Assembly: GCA_963854835.1 (NCBI GenBank)
Contig: OY978525.1
Coordinates: 3,987,501 to 4,051,500 of the forward strand
Direction: 5' to 3'
DNA length: 64,000 bases
Origin: Megamerina dolium
Lineage: Eukaryota; Arthropoda; Insecta; Diptera; Megamerinidae
The position numbers and the translations under genes are program-made. Shown here in pieces: positions 26,627 to 38,741 of this stretch (position 1 is the stretch's first letter; every line of letters starts with the position of its first letter). The notes under the pieces were generated by a model. It had not been told where the DNA came from and did no database searches. It worked only from the letters and a program-made list of their open reading frames with translations.

Positions 26627-27245
26627 GCTGTCACTTGACATACGAAATTACAATTGCCATGTAAACACTTTTCTGTAAAGATTTATGTTCTCCGGCAATT
26701 TTGGTCAAAACTTTCGAACAAATCAATAATAAAAATGTTGCTTTTTTTGCTGCCACTTGACATATGAAATTGCCAGTTGACAGTTGTCGTGTAGAATAAG
26801 AGTACGAGTACGAGTACATTGAATTATCTCAATTTCTTATAAAAAAAAAAAGCTGCATATTTCCACTAGCTCATTATAAAATTTAAATGTTTCGTTTGCT
26901 GTCACTTGACAGATGAAATAACAATTGCCATGTAAACGCCTTTCTGTAAAGATTTATGTTCTCCGGAAATGTTGGTAAAAAATTTTCGTTTTTCGATTAA
27001 AAATCGACTGTCAAATGGAATTTCGAACAACTCAATAATAAAAATGTTACCTTTACTGTCACTTGACATATGAAATTACAACTGTCGTATAGACACAGCA
27101 CTACCAACAAAAGTACATAGATGTGAAGTAAGTGTGAAGTACATTGAATTATATCATTTTCTTATGAAAAAACTGTATATTTCCACTTGCTCAATATAAA
27201 ATTTAAATATTGTTTCGTTAGCTGTCACTTGACATGCGAAAATAC
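26627..27245. repeat. Degenerate tandem repeat, period about 270-320 bp
   Basis: The motif GCTGTCACTTGACA is seen at 26627, 26898 and 27221. A partner GC/AC-TG(T/C)CACTTGACATATG lies at 26749 and 27055. Between them recur GTAAAGATTTATGTTCTCCGG, CAATAATAAAAATGTT and GTACATTGAATTAT. This gives about two and a half copies of one compound unit. No coding capacity. Confidence 0.75.
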
Positions 27246-27610
27246 AAATTTTTATTTTTTTATGCAAAATTAATCGAATTATGCAATAGAATAGACATAG
27301 CAATAGTCGAATAATGAAATAATGACAAAAAATTTAAAATCAAAATATAAAAAAAAAATTACATACATACATATGTACACATGTATACACGTGTACACAT
27401 AAGACTGATGATGGGAGTAAGCGACAGCGGCAACGGAGGCTCACATGCTTAAGCAATTCTATTAACAACAATTTCTATAAGAGGCTCTAATATGTTTATT
27501 AATGCACTTGAAACAAAAAAGCAACAAAAAATTCAAAATAAAATAGCAAAATGTAAAAACGAATAGAACAGCATAATAATGTAATAGTCTTTATATAGAG
27601 CGTTAGGAAG

Positions 27611-27620
27611 AGATAGATAG

Positions 27621-27657
<37 letters not shown>

Positions 27658-27660
27658 AGA
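27611..27660. repeat. TAGA/TA/GA microsatellite
   Basis: The tract is AGATAGATAGAT, then an alternating TA run, then about 13 GA units. Confidence 0.9.
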
Positions 27661-29116
27661 TAATGAAGAGATGAATCTTTTTTAAAAAAAAATATTTTTA
27701 TTCATGCCAGTGATTTGTTTAAAAAAGAAATAAACTATATAATAGAGTTCATTGATATAAAAACATACAAACAAGCAAAAATGTAAATTATAACTTAATG
27801 ATTATTTTTTTTTATACATTGTATTTAATATACTAAGTATATACTATATACATACATATATTCTAGTTTTTAATTGAATATTTTTTTATGTCAATGATGC
27901 AAATACATAGTCGCTCATACTGTAACTCTTAAACTACCTCAATTGTAAAGAAGAATGTTTGTTCGTTTGTTTGTTGCCGGTTTAATTTTTTTAATATTTT
28001 TTAATTTTTGCTTTTTTTCGTTGTTTTCTGTTTCTTTTTCGCCAAGAGGAAAAAAAAAAACAAAATGGTACAAATAATTTATTTCCCTGTGTTCAATTTT
28101 ATAAGACTGACACTGATTACTGATTACTAATGAAATATCACATCCATACTTATGTATACTCATAAATCTGTATACATACATATAAATGGAAACGGAGTGC
28201 ACAATGCAAGCAAAAAAAAAAATAATAATAATAAAAATAAAAAATAAAAAAATAAATAAATGAAAAATTTTTTAATAATAATAAAATGGAAATTATAAAG
28301 AAAAAAAAACCTGTACAAATTGCTTATTGATTAATTACACAGATTATGCATATAGCAAATATTAATTAAATGCGCTGGGGCAATGCAATATGCTCTATTA
28401 AAAAAACAAAAAAACACATCCATACATACAAACATATTTAGAATTATTTTCTATGTAGAATTACACACACGTACATACATATTTGGATTAATACTATTAT
28501 TTCTACCTATTGCATAGATATTGCGTTTAGTGTTAATTGTGTATGTAAAAGAAGATTAAACATTTTCTTTATTTATCATTTTATCAACATTTGATATTGT
28601 AAATAGTAGTAGTAAATAGTTATAAATTGTATATTATTTCTAAGCTGCTATGTTTGCATACATACGATACATACACATACATTAATCGTATAGGTATTGT
28701 TTGTTGTATGAATTTAGTAATTTGTAAATGTCTATATTTGATATGCATGTTTACATATTAGTTTTCCTCTTTTTTCTTTGGCATTTATTACTCGTATATT
28801 ATAAATTTCTTACATAAGTACGTATGTATGTGAGTAGAGGGTAAAAATTAAAATCAAAAATGAAATTTATTTCTGTAAATTAGTATATAATTGCAAAAAT
28901 AAAATTGTTTTATATTTTTATTTTATTGTATATTTTGAATTTTGTAGTAAATTACGATGACTGAGTAAATTCACAACAAACACAACAAGCATACATACAC
29001 GCAAATACTGTTTTAACAAAAATACATCAAACATTCACAGAAAAATTGAATATATACCAACATAATTATAATAAAATAAAATAAAAAATTTAATTTTGTT
29101 ATTATTCATCCATATA

Positions 29117-30759
29117 CAGTGGCTCCCAGCTTATTTCGTACAGTGACAGTTTAAAAATTGCTGCAGTCGTAATTCCTAATATAGCAAAAATTTGAACAAA
29201 ATATAAATGCCATTTTAGAAAGGAAGGTTTGTTTCCAAAATTTACTTTTTCAAAATTTTAGTGTTTGACACTATAAAAAAATAAAATAAGAAAAAAATAG
29301 GAAAATTCATGTCACAGCTTATTTCGTACAGTCTCTTTAAGTTCAAACTAAAAACAAAGTAAGTTGATTTTAATATTTAGTTGACATCCCTTAGCGTTAA
29401 TGACAGCCTGGAGTCTATTTGGCATTGAATCCACCAATTTTTGAGTGATGTCTGGTGTGATTTTTTTCCATTCTTCCATCAGTACCTTCTTTAGGTCTTG
29501 CTTATTAGAAATCTTGTGTGTTCTTATTTTATTGTCCAAAATAGACCAAAGATTTTCAATCACATTCATGTCAGGTGACTGTGGTGGTGGAGACATCAAG
29601 TGTGGGCAGTTCCAAATAAGCCAAGATTGCACAATCCCAGATTTATGTTTTGGGTCATTATCTTGGTAGTACCGAAATTCTTCCCGCAAACCCAGTTTGT
29701 CTGCACTTTGAAGTAAATTGTTTTTCAGAATCTCGAGGTACTTCATTTTGTCCATTGTTTCCTCAATAAAAACCAATTCACCTACTCCGGCTGCTGACAT
29801 ACAGGCCCAAACCATCACGCTACCGCCACCATGCTTCACTGTGGGCTTAAGGTTCTCCTTGTTTAGCTCGGTATTCGCTTTACGCCAAACATATGACATT
29901 CCGTCCGAGCCAAAAATATTAAACTTAGACTCATCCGCGAAAATAACGGTATTCCAGAACGCAGGAGTATTAATAATATGCTCTTTGGCGAAGTCAAGTC
30001 GGCGTTGTATATTCATTTTCGAAATGAATGGTTTCTTTCGGGCTACTCGACCGTTCAAGTCATGATTGCGCAGCACACGTCGGACAGTTTCAGCACTGGA
30101 TGATTTTCCTATTTCACGCTGAACCTCTGCAGCCAACTTCGGAGCGGATAACTTTGGATTTTTCTTAATTTTTCGTACAATATAACGCTCGTCTGAAGCG
30201 TTGAAAATCTTATTAGGTGCTTCTCTGCCCTTGTTCTCCAACCGATTTTCGCGAACGAAGCGTTGAATGATGTATTGGACAGTTGAGGCACTTAAATTTG
30301 TCATTTCAGCAATTTTTCGCACACTCTGACCTTTCCTAAAATGGTTAATTACCAGTTTACGCTGTTCCATCGTTGTACGACGACCCATAACGCTAAATGT
30401 TTAATTTACAGCACTTTAACTATTTAAAATAATAATGATAAAAATTGTTATAATAGTTAAAAGGGTCCAAAAACTCATACAATTCAAAAAAACTTTGTAA
30501 CTGCGCGGCAGAATGAAACTTACTTACATTGAAGTTTGTGTACGAAATAAGATGTGAGCTGAAAATCAGCTGATCAATAGTTTTTCTCTCTTGCATGACA
30601 AAAAGAACAATTTTTGGGGTTCCCCGTTTTCTTATTAGGTTTACTAAACACATACATAGACATCTACATTCAAAACTTATTGATAAGTTTTTTAGTTTCG
30701 ATGTTACAGCCATGTACATAAAAATATATACACTGTACGAAATAAGCTGTGAGCCACTG
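29117..30759 (-). mobile_element. Complete Tc1-type transposon, 1643 bp, with IR/DR ends
   Basis: Both ends are CAGTGGCTC(C/A)CAGCTTATTTCGTACAGTG read inward, a 29-bp terminal repeat with one difference. They are flanked by TA (29115-29116 and 30760-30761), the Tc1/mariner target. A second, shorter copy of the CAGCTTATTTCGTACAGT motif lies about 195 bp inside each end (29313-29332; in reverse at about 30537-30558). This is the IR/DR layout used by some Tc1-like families as paired transposase binding sites. The single gene between is an uninterrupted transposase. Nothing in the sequence says it is dead. Confidence 0.93.
29348..30388 (-). CDS. Tc1-type D34E transposase, 346 aa, uninterrupted
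   Basis: The enzyme cuts and pastes its own element. The N-terminal half has two helix-turn-helix-like segments that would bind the terminal repeats (residues about 10-50, QSVRKIAEMTNLSASTVQYI; and about 70-110). The DDE catalytic residues are D152 (VIFADESKFN), D243 (YYQDNDPKH) and E278 (SPDMNVIENLW), with exactly 34 residues between the last two. The GGGSVMVWACM segment at about 187-197 is the usual glycine-rich box. Its length fits the family (about 340-350 aa). The start ATG 30388 lies about 370 bp inside the right end, leaving room for both binding sites. No frameshift or stop is present. It reads closest to Bari/Paris-type Tc1 elements from memory, a subfamily guess only. Confidence 0.93.
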   Translation of the reverse strand: MGRRTTMEQRKLVINHFRKGQSVRKIAEMTNLSASTVQYIIQRFVRENRLENKGREAPNKIFNASDERYIVRKIKKNPKLSAPKLAAEVQREIGKSSSAETVRRVLRNHDLNGRVARKKPFISKMNIQRRLDFAKEHIINTPAFWNTVIFADESKFNIFGSDGMSYVWRKANTELNKENLKPTVKHGGGSVMVWACMSAAGVGELVFIEETMDKMKYLEILKNNLLQSADKLGLREEFRYYQDNDPKHKSGIVQSWLIWNCPHLMSPPPQSPDMNVIENLWSILDNKIRTHKISNKQDLKKVLMEEWKKITPDITQKLVDSMPNRLQAVINAKGCQLNIKINLLCF

Positions 30760-30873
30760 TAGTTCCGATGATAAGATGCTGCTTGCAGAAGAGAGAAATC
30801 CAATTTATACCTATTTCGGGTAATAATTGCCGTTTTTTAAATTTGACAACTGGCACCCTCTGTGTTAATGAAA

Positions 30874-31017
30874 GGACAGAGATGCTAAGTTTCTTAAATC
30901 GAAGAAATTCTTATTATTTAATTGATAAAATACTTCAAAAATAGTGAAATAATTTTATTGCAATTTTTGTCTTAAGCATAAAAAAAAAACGATATCAATA
31001 AGTAGCATCTCTGTACA
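30874..31017. repeat. Short inverted-repeat unit, about 144 bp
   Basis: ACAGAGATGCTA at about 30874 and its complement TAGCATCTCTGT at about 31006 face each other across an AT-rich core. It lies directly after the Tc1 element. With only 12 bp matching, the call is weak. Confidence 0.35.
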
Positions 31018-31094
31018 GTAGAAAAATTGAATGAACTTAGGAAGCAATCCAAATTTTTTTAGCATCTATAGTTATACACGGTGAAGTTGGCACC

Positions 31095-31570
31095 CATAGT
31101 ATATTTAACAAAGTAAGGCAATCGTAAAATTTGGTATTATGTCAATCACAGGATATGCCAAAGGATTTGTAAGTAATGTCAAAATATGAATGAGAGAGGA
31201 ATGTCAAAATCTGTTCACGCAATGTCTAAATTAAACCTCTGGTTTAGTACAAAATTATGAGTCTTTTTTTTTTGAAATTTTTTTAAAGAACAACAATGAG
31301 CTTTAACATTATTTTAATTATTGTAACAATTAAAAAAATATTTACAAGTTGATGTAATTAAAATAAAATTAGTAATAATCGAAAAGAACGAATATATAAA
31401 TGCATATTAGATGTTGGACCCTGGTACACAATCTGAGGGTTAATGTGACAAAATATTATAGAAATTTGCACTTCGATAGATTTCACAAAGCTGTCTTTTG
31501 ATTTTCTCATGTACTTATCGGTACTAGCTACGTTCGAGTGGCAACACTATCTGATTGCCTTGTTTGAGAG
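31095..31570 (+). repeat. MITE family M1, copy 1 (interrupted)
   Basis: It begins CATAGTATATTTAACAAAGT and AAGGCAAT, the same terminus as the copy at 39826-40173. It shares with that copy (in opposite orientation) AGAGGAATG(T/C)CAAAATCTGTT, the GAGGGTTAATGTGACAAAAT block and TTTCACAAAGCTGTCTTT. About 170 bp at 31255-31425 have no counterpart and look inserted. The right terminus is decayed (GATTGCCTTGTTTG). Confidence 0.65.
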
Positions 31571-31661
31571 TCACCTGCTAATTAGCAGTACCCTGTTCAG
31601 TTGCCTTCGCGCATTCAAATCAAAGTAGATGATTTCTTCGTATGCCATAGATATGTAATAC

Positions 31662-32617
31662 CAGAGACTTTAGAAGTATAGAGATATCCCACTGCTAATA
31701 GACAGCGTTTTTTTTTATAATATTATAATATAATTTTATATAAAAAAATTTAATTTGTTTACAATATTCATTCTTATCAAAATGTTTTAGCTATAGAAAC
31801 TCAAGTGAATTTCAATAAGAGATCAATTCCCTATATACCTACTGCAAACAATCAACTGCCGCTTGCCATCAACTCTATCATCATCATCTGTTCTATTCTA
31901 ATTGCTCTCAACTTCTTCATTTTCTACAAATTTTACTACGTAAAAAGTATATGTACGTATGCGAAGCAAAATTGTCTATTTTTCAACTCAGCAAGCATGC
32001 GATTGAATTTCTGCAATTCTTAAATATTTTGTTATTTTGTACTTGTTTAGCAGCCACCAAAGTCAAGAGAAAGACACGCCAAATCACCAAATTGTTCGTC
32101 TTTTGTTGATTACCCACCCATTGGCATAGAAACACATAAAACTACGCATGCGCTTTTGCTGTTGCTTTTGCTTTTGTTTCTTGCAGGAAGAGGAAGAATT
32201 ATAAAATTTCTGATTTTCTATTTGGTCTTTGCTATATTTACAAAACAATATCACATATGGGCGATAGGCCGGGTCGATTTTTATAGCGAAAAAAAAGTAT
32301 TTAACAGTAGAAAATAGACAAATTTCCTTCGCATACGCACATATATTTTTACGTACTACAATATTTAGAAAAGAAAAAAAGGAGAGAGAAAGTGAAATAA
32401 CATTTTGATAAAAAAATAACTCAAATATTACATTTGCTGAATGTCGCATATTCTTGTATAAATATAATTTATAATTATCCTATGGAAGTATTTATACATC
32501 GGACGATGCCTACTAAAATAAATTGTGAGAGCTGCAGGGCCATTGTTTCTTCACCAGATTTGCTGTTAAAACGCTGTCTATTAACAGTGGCATATTTCTA
32601 TACAACTAAAGTCTCTG
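31662..32617. mobile_element. Foldback-like element with 50-bp terminal and 65-bp internal inverted repeats
   Basis: The outer arms 31662-31711 (CAGAGACTTTAGAAGTATAG .. CCCACTG .. AGACAGCG) and 32568-32617 (CGCTGTCT .. CAGTGG .. CTAAAGTCTCTG) are inverted copies. Inside, 31922-31990 (ACTACGTAAAAAGTATATGT, ACGTATGCGAAG) and 32302-32370 (CTTCGCATACGCAC, TTTTTACGTACTAC) are a second inverted pair. So the 956-bp unit is palindromic over much of its length. It contains no transposase. It is a foldback or long-TIR MITE. Confidence 0.7.
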
Positions 32618-32641
32618 ATTATTCAGTAGTTGCAGTAATAA

Positions 32642-32957
32642 CAGAGACTTTAGAAGAGAGATATATCTCTCTGTTAATGAACAGAGTTTTCAGCTGTTAA
32701 TGGACACGTTAATCAAGAGAAGTTTTGTCAGAGACTTTAGAAGTATAGAGAGAGAGAGTCTTTAGAAGTATAGAGACAAAGACTTTAGAAGTATATAAAT
32801 ATCCCACTGTTAGTAGACAGCGTTTTAACACAAAACCGAAAACAAAACCAAAAATATTTATGAATACACTGGAAAACAGTTGAAATTGAGCATTATTATA
32901 TCAATTGAAAATGCTGCCTATTAACAGTGGGATATCTCTATACTACTAAAGTCTCTG
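32642..32957. repeat. Cluster of further copies of the CAGAGACTTTAGAAG terminal repeat
   Basis: Plus-strand copies are at 32642-32691 and 32729-32827 (the latter with the internal unit CTTTAGAAGTATAGAGA repeated three times). An inverse copy is at 32907-32957 (ATGCTGCCTATTAACAGTGG, CTACTAAAGTCTCTG). The pair 32781-32827 and 32907-32957 forms a small foldback next to the larger one, ending about 390 bp before the zinc-finger start codon. Confidence 0.7.
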
Positions 32958-33349
32958 AAATGATATTTTTTTTTTAATAACAGTCACCCTGTGTTCGTGT
33001 AACGTTAATCAACTGTTCCGCGACATTCGTACACAAATGCTATAGTTTAATATTAAGCAAAAAATGCATTTTTATATGGCACTTAACGTTCGAATAATTA
33101 ATTGAAAGTGTTGAAATGTGTTTTATATATTAAGAACAAATTGAATTTATTCATAATTGTAATGTTTAGTAAATGTTTGTACAATCTCACTAAAGAAGCA
33201 ACTTAAAAAAGACGAAATAAAAGTGAACTGAGTGCGAGCGCTGTGTAAAAAGAAAGCAAACGGGACCTGCTAGGGAATCATTAAACATTCTACACATATG
33301 TGTAGAAGCTGATTTTACAAAATTCTCTTTGTTGGGCTAACAAAACACT

Positions 33350-36076
33350 ATGAATGGCGTAACTAGAAGTGAGGTCGCCGCGACGACGTTTAATAATACC
33401 ACACTTCAACCAACTGGTAGTAAAAAACGTAAACGCTTGGCTCCACGAAAATCGTTGGCGTCACCTATAGCCGCTGCCGGTGATGATGTTGTCTGGGGTA
33501 AAAAGAATACCACCGCAAATGTGCTCAACAATGGTATAGCCGAGGAGCATCAGTTGCCGGTTGCAACATGCTCTATGTGTGGCAACTGTAATGAAAGATT
33601 ACATCCGACACTTGATCTCAGTGCGAATGTGGAAATGCGACGTATATTAAACTCATATTGTAAAATGACTGTAAGTAATGATGATGAATGTGCTCCTCCG
33701 TTCCATATGTAACTTCAAATAAAATTGCTAACTCGATTTCTAATTACAGTCGGAACAATTGCAGCAGACTCTGTCCTCTATATGTGTGCAATGTGTATGT
33801 AAAATCAATGTGCACAAGGGTTTAACTAAAACCATAGAATATCGTCTGGCTGATATTAGAAATGGAAAATTGAATCCGACTATTCACGATATAAGAACCA
33901 CAAATTCCAATCAATTAAAAATAGATATCGATCACCATCACAACCACCACAAGGAACCAAAGTTAAGCAGAATCAAAGCAGCATCAACAGAGAACAATTT
34001 AAAAGAGAGTCTTACAAAATGCCTCACGCCAGTACGTACGGAAGTGGAAACCGATTTAAACATCCACCTTACACCACTCGATCTATCAATAACAAATGAT
34101 TACGTCACGTTTGATGGTCAAACAAGTCACAACAACACCTTCGAAAAAGATATAACACCACCGCCATATTCACCACACTTGCCTCGCAGTGCTATGGATA
34201 TTGTGCCCGATGTGAGTACACCAAGAAATAAGTATATAGTGCAAACCGAACCAGTTACACCCGTTACAAGTTTACCAGAAGAACAAGAGGATAGAAACCC
34301 CGACGATACCAATGATAATCGAGATAATACAGCTTCCCGCCATATATCTTTGCTGCCAATAATGAATACTAGTACACCAATCCATATGAAATCACTGCAG
34401 ACGACCACACACACCACAGTAATGGTGGTCAGTTCGCAAGAGTCAAACCTTTCGATGCTGGAGGTGTATCGGGAACATTCTGAGTCAGCTCTAATCACTG
34501 AGTCTGGTGGTAGGATCAATAATTACCAAGGAAGTCACAGTGCAGCAGCACAATTTAAATGCCAATATTGTTTGCGTGTCTATATGCGCAAACATCACTA
34601 TTCTAAGCATTTACGCAGCTGTTGTCAGCTCTATCGACTAAGGCACAATCGATCTGCATCGGCACGCAACAGTGCTAAAGCTGTGAATGCCAATGGGAAC
34701 AGTGACATGATCGAACAACCGGATCAGGAAGATGTCAGTACAGATGTGCGTACACCAGCGCGTATGTTTCATTGTTCAGAGTGTGCTGTCACATTGGAGA
34801 ACATAACGAAAATGCGTCAGCACAAACGCATACATTTACAGCGTTATTATTGCAACATTTGTGGTGACGAATTCAACACAGTGCGCGATTATGATTTTCA
34901 TCGAGTTATATGTGAAGCCAAACAAGAAGTGAGTGCATCTCATCTCATCTTTGTCTCAAACCTTACTGAATTTATAATTTTCAGGCACTATGTGAAACGC
35001 CAATTATACTCGAGAATCTTGAATCAAAAGGTCGTATAACACGTGCACGCTCAAAAGCTCTATCCAGGGCTGTTTCACTAAATAGTCGTAGAGTAGCACG
35101 TAGCAGCTTATCAACCAGAACAATTAACACCGAGTATGATTGCACAGAGCATAATGACGATGACGATGATGGGGACGATGATGTATCGGTTGCTGACACA
35201 ATGTACACAAAACGTATGCGTTTCAGTAGCAATTGGGTTGAGGGACGCAACCATATCTATGATTGTGAAGAGGAGACACAAATCGCATCATATAAGGAAT
35301 ATGGTAAGTACATGATTGCTTTGAAATTGCTTACGAATTGTAAATAATCGCTCTAAACCTCTTAGATTTGTACCTTTTGGATCTTTTAAAATCGCAAATA
35401 CGCGCAAATTCATTCGTTTGTCTCGATACGAATTGTAACTATCGCACAGATTGGCTAGTGGGAATGATGGTACATGACTACAAGTGTCATTTTAAAAGCT
35501 CTTGGTTCTATTGTAATAAATGTGGACGTGTCTTTACCAGCAAGTAAATATCTACGTTTCACACAAACACACAGAAATTATATATGTATTAAACATTTGT
35601 CCAATTCCTATTTCCACAGAGTATTTCTTGACTATCATTTGGATCGACAAAATGGCGGACGTTTTATTTGCGTAAAATGTGGTGACATTTTCGAATTTCA
35701 ACATGAGCTGGATCGTCATCTCATCCAGCATACGAAATGCATTAATTATCGTTGTAATTATTGTAATTTTGAGTTTCTCACCGAATTCGAATTATTGCAA
35801 CATTGTCGTATCGAACAGCACGATCCGAATGGTGAACGCAAATGCATACATATTGATCCCGAGCTGAAAATTGTAAATAAGGTAACGCCATCGATGACAG
35901 ATAATAGAAACAGGCGTCAAAAGGGTGACTATCGTGTGCATATATTGGTTAAACAATTGCCACGGTTGCCATCAAAAAGGCCGATACCAGTGCCTGGTCA
36001 TGAAACATCTAAACGTCGCATCGGTGATGTACAATTCAAGAATCAAACATATCCCAATTGTTGGGGTTGGAAATAA
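33350..36076 (+). CDS. C2H2 zinc-finger protein, 817 aa, five coding exons
   Basis: The exons are 33350-33670, 33750-34928, 34985-35303, 35366-35543 and 35620-36076. All junctions are GT-AG and the frame is kept throughout (GTAAGT, GTGAGT, GTAAGT and GTAAAT donors). The N-terminus is basic (SKKRKRLAPRK). A cysteine module spans exon 1/2 (CSMCGNC .. CVQC), spaced like a zinc-finger-associated (ZAD) domain, but this is not certain. Exon 2 holds CQYC..H..C and CSEC..H..H fingers plus CNICGDEF. Exon 3 carries an acidic run (DDDDDGDDD). Exons 4/5 form one finger across the junction (CNKCGRVFTSK/VFLDYH), then CVKCGDIFEFQHELDRHLIQH and CNYCNFEF..H. It is probably a nuclear DNA-binding protein; targets are unknown and the orthologue is not recognised. 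The poly(A) signal is likely AATAAA at 36542. Confidence 0.88.
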
Positions 36077-38122
36077 TAATAGTAATTGTGCAATGAATGA
36101 ATGAATGAATGAACAAACAAGCAAGAAAAAAGTACAAGTCTCTTAATTAGCCATATAAAAAATAATACATATATGTATATGTGTATGCATCAATGATGAA
36201 TCCAAGTTTAGTTTTAATATTATTTTTTTGTGAAATCCCGTTACATACATACATATATGTATAGCGAATTTTGTTCCTTATCGTGTAGAGATGTAATGAA
36301 AATCTCAATTTAAATAGTGTAATCTAAATTTGAAATCCTCTCTTACATACTTGCATGTATTTGTATATAAAGTATTTATAAATAATTTCACATGTGTATA
36401 TGTATTAAATGTAACTTAAGTATTTCTACAGACTTCTCGTATCTACAATTCGATATATATCATATATATGTGAATATCACATATTACATCTTGATTTCGA
36501 AATTGCCTACATACTACACACATACTTCTCATTATCATCCAAATAAACCAAAAGGTTCAGAAAATACTTTTTTGACTATTATTTAGGAGCGTTTTTATTT
36601 TTCTTCCCCGGTGGATTTTCCTTAAGAATCCTAAATATAAGTCAGAAAAAGTCATTTATGAATGATTCTAAAAACAGCTAATATATGATTGCTTTTCTAA
36701 TATTTTCTGGAAAAAATATGAGCCTTTTTGTATTCTTTTTGAGCTTTAAATTAGTTTAGTTTTGAATATTTTATGAATTATTAATTTTATAAGATTTATT
36801 TATTTATTTTTTTTTTTTTGTTAAACAATTATAATTACTTATAATTAATTAATCTAGCAATGCAACTACTCAATTTATTTTGTTATATTTTATTAGAAAT
36901 TAGAAATTGACGAGTATGCGTAATGAACATGAAGTTCCACTTACAAAATCATGTCGCACTAAATTTCAAAATTATGAAAATAAACTCGCATTACCAATGT
37001 GAGACAGCTAAATGTTTCACTTGTTGTATTCGATATAATAAAAATATATAATATAAGACTGTAATAATATAACATGTAGATATTATGATATTAATATAAT
37101 ATAATTAATATAATACTATTCCAACTCTCCCCATCTTATTATTACAATTCCCCATACTATTGTATATGCAATGAAAATGTGTCACAGCAAGTGTTCTTGA
37201 TTTCGAATTCAAATGCGAGTCCCGCCTCATATTACACGCTATTCTAAATGAAGCTTTATGGTATTGCCCATTATAATAATATTCAAAAATTTGAACGATA
37301 TTTCGAGCGTAAGATTTTGTATCATAATTCTATATATTTGTGCAAAAATTGTATATAAAAAAAAAACGACAACAAATTAAAATTTAAGCCAATGAATTCT
37401 TGAATTCCCCCAAAAAAAACGGTTCAGAAATAAGGAATGATATTGTATGAACGTTTGCTGAAAAGTACAAAAAAAAAACAAAAGAAATATGATTCTTTTC
37501 AAGTCTTTTTGCGTTAAACGTTAAGGATCTGATCTATTGAGCAGTTTTATTTCCTTATTGAAATCATATTTTCCTATAAGCATACGTACAAATTATTTTC
37601 AATTTTATTTTCTTATCTTTGTTAGAAAAAAAAAATCGTGCAAAAGAATATACAGAATATCAGTAAATGTAATTATGATGGGACAATAAATTTGAATAGT
37701 ATAGTGTGTAACTAATGAGGTTCACATCCAAAAATTTAAAAATAAAAATGTATTAAATTACATATCTATATAATTACCTAAATTACCATAATGAAGATAT
37801 AAATTTTCAAAACATGTAATCACATGAAGAAAAAGCTGCAGCTTCATAAATGTTTCACACTGTTTTTCAATGCTTTCAATTTGCTTTCAACTTACATTTT
37901 AAGAAAATACCACAAATCTTTCCACTTTTCAAATCGAAAGCGCCATCTTTAATTTTTTTAAATTCAAATCGCTGTGAATTCTTTGTTCGCTCACTTAACG
38001 CACAGGAATACAACTCTGTTGTGAAAATAACCAAATTTCGCTCAGTTCTATAAATATTTGCTCAATCATATTTTGCAGTTTATATGTAACATATGTATGT
38101 TGTGATGAACTAAGAATGAGAG
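36077..38122. other. 3' UTR of the zinc-finger gene and AT-rich intergenic DNA
   Basis: The stretch contains AATAAA at 36542 and TACATA runs near 36240. It is then featureless AT-rich sequence with no supported gene. Confidence 0.5.
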
Positions 38123-38283
38123 GAGAGGATTTTTGTAGTTGTGACGCAATAGCAGTTCAGCTGCGAGAGACAATTACAAAATGGCGAACAAACAGAAAAG
38201 AAAAATGTAAACAATGCCAAATAATGAATGAATAATGCAACTCTTGGAACTACTATTATGTCACAATATTTACTGAGAACCGG
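38123..38283 (+). repeat. Dispersed repeat R2, copy 1 (opposite copy at 52926-53090)
   Basis: The blocks GAGAGGATT, GTGACG, ATGGCGAACAAA, GAAAAGAAA, ATGTAAACAATGC, ATGAATGAATAATGCAACTC, TTGGAACTACTATTA and CTGAGAACCG occur in the same order in the reverse complement of 52926-53090. By eye roughly three quarters of bases agree. No protein is apparent in any frame. Confidence 0.75.
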
Positions 38284-38741
38284 AAGAGTATTTACGTATT
38301 CGAAAAATTTGCAACGAGAGAGCAAAAACGAGGACTTAAAAATTAAGAGAGAAAAAAGTAGCTGCAAATCTCTGTTAGTAAAATATCTACTAGGTACTAA
38401 TAATATGGAACAGAACAGAAAAACAACAATTGTTAAAATCAATCAGTTATCTTAGTGAGGAAAATATGTGAAAGTACTGGAACAGTATGTGAAGAAACCA
38501 AAAATTGTTTTTTTTTTGCCCCTTTTGTGCTACGCGCCATTGTATATTGTATATTGTTTGTTTATTGTTTTTACATATTGTATATTTTATTTATAATGAA
38601 AATTGGTAATTGGTGATCATTTAAAACTATCCATGATATAATTATAAAGGTAGAGCAACATAAGAAAGTTCTCGCGAATGAAGTACATGGAGAAAACAAA
38701 ACACTAAACTAATAAAGAAATCGTTTTTGACATTCTAAGAG

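Larger units (their letters stand above)
25260..29116 (+). other. 3' UTR and intergenic stretch after the ribbon-like gene
   Basis: AATAAA occurs at 25567 and repeatedly later, so the 3' end of the transcript cannot be fixed. There are TACATACATA runs, a TAGA/GA microsatellite at 27611-27660, and a tandem repeat at 26627-27245 (separate entry). From 28.2 to 29.1 kb the sequence is extremely A+T-rich. No coding region is supported. Confidence 0.45.

Noticed and set aside
34127..34519. 130-aa minus-strand frame inside the zinc-finger gene
   Set aside because: Antisense shadow of exon 2.
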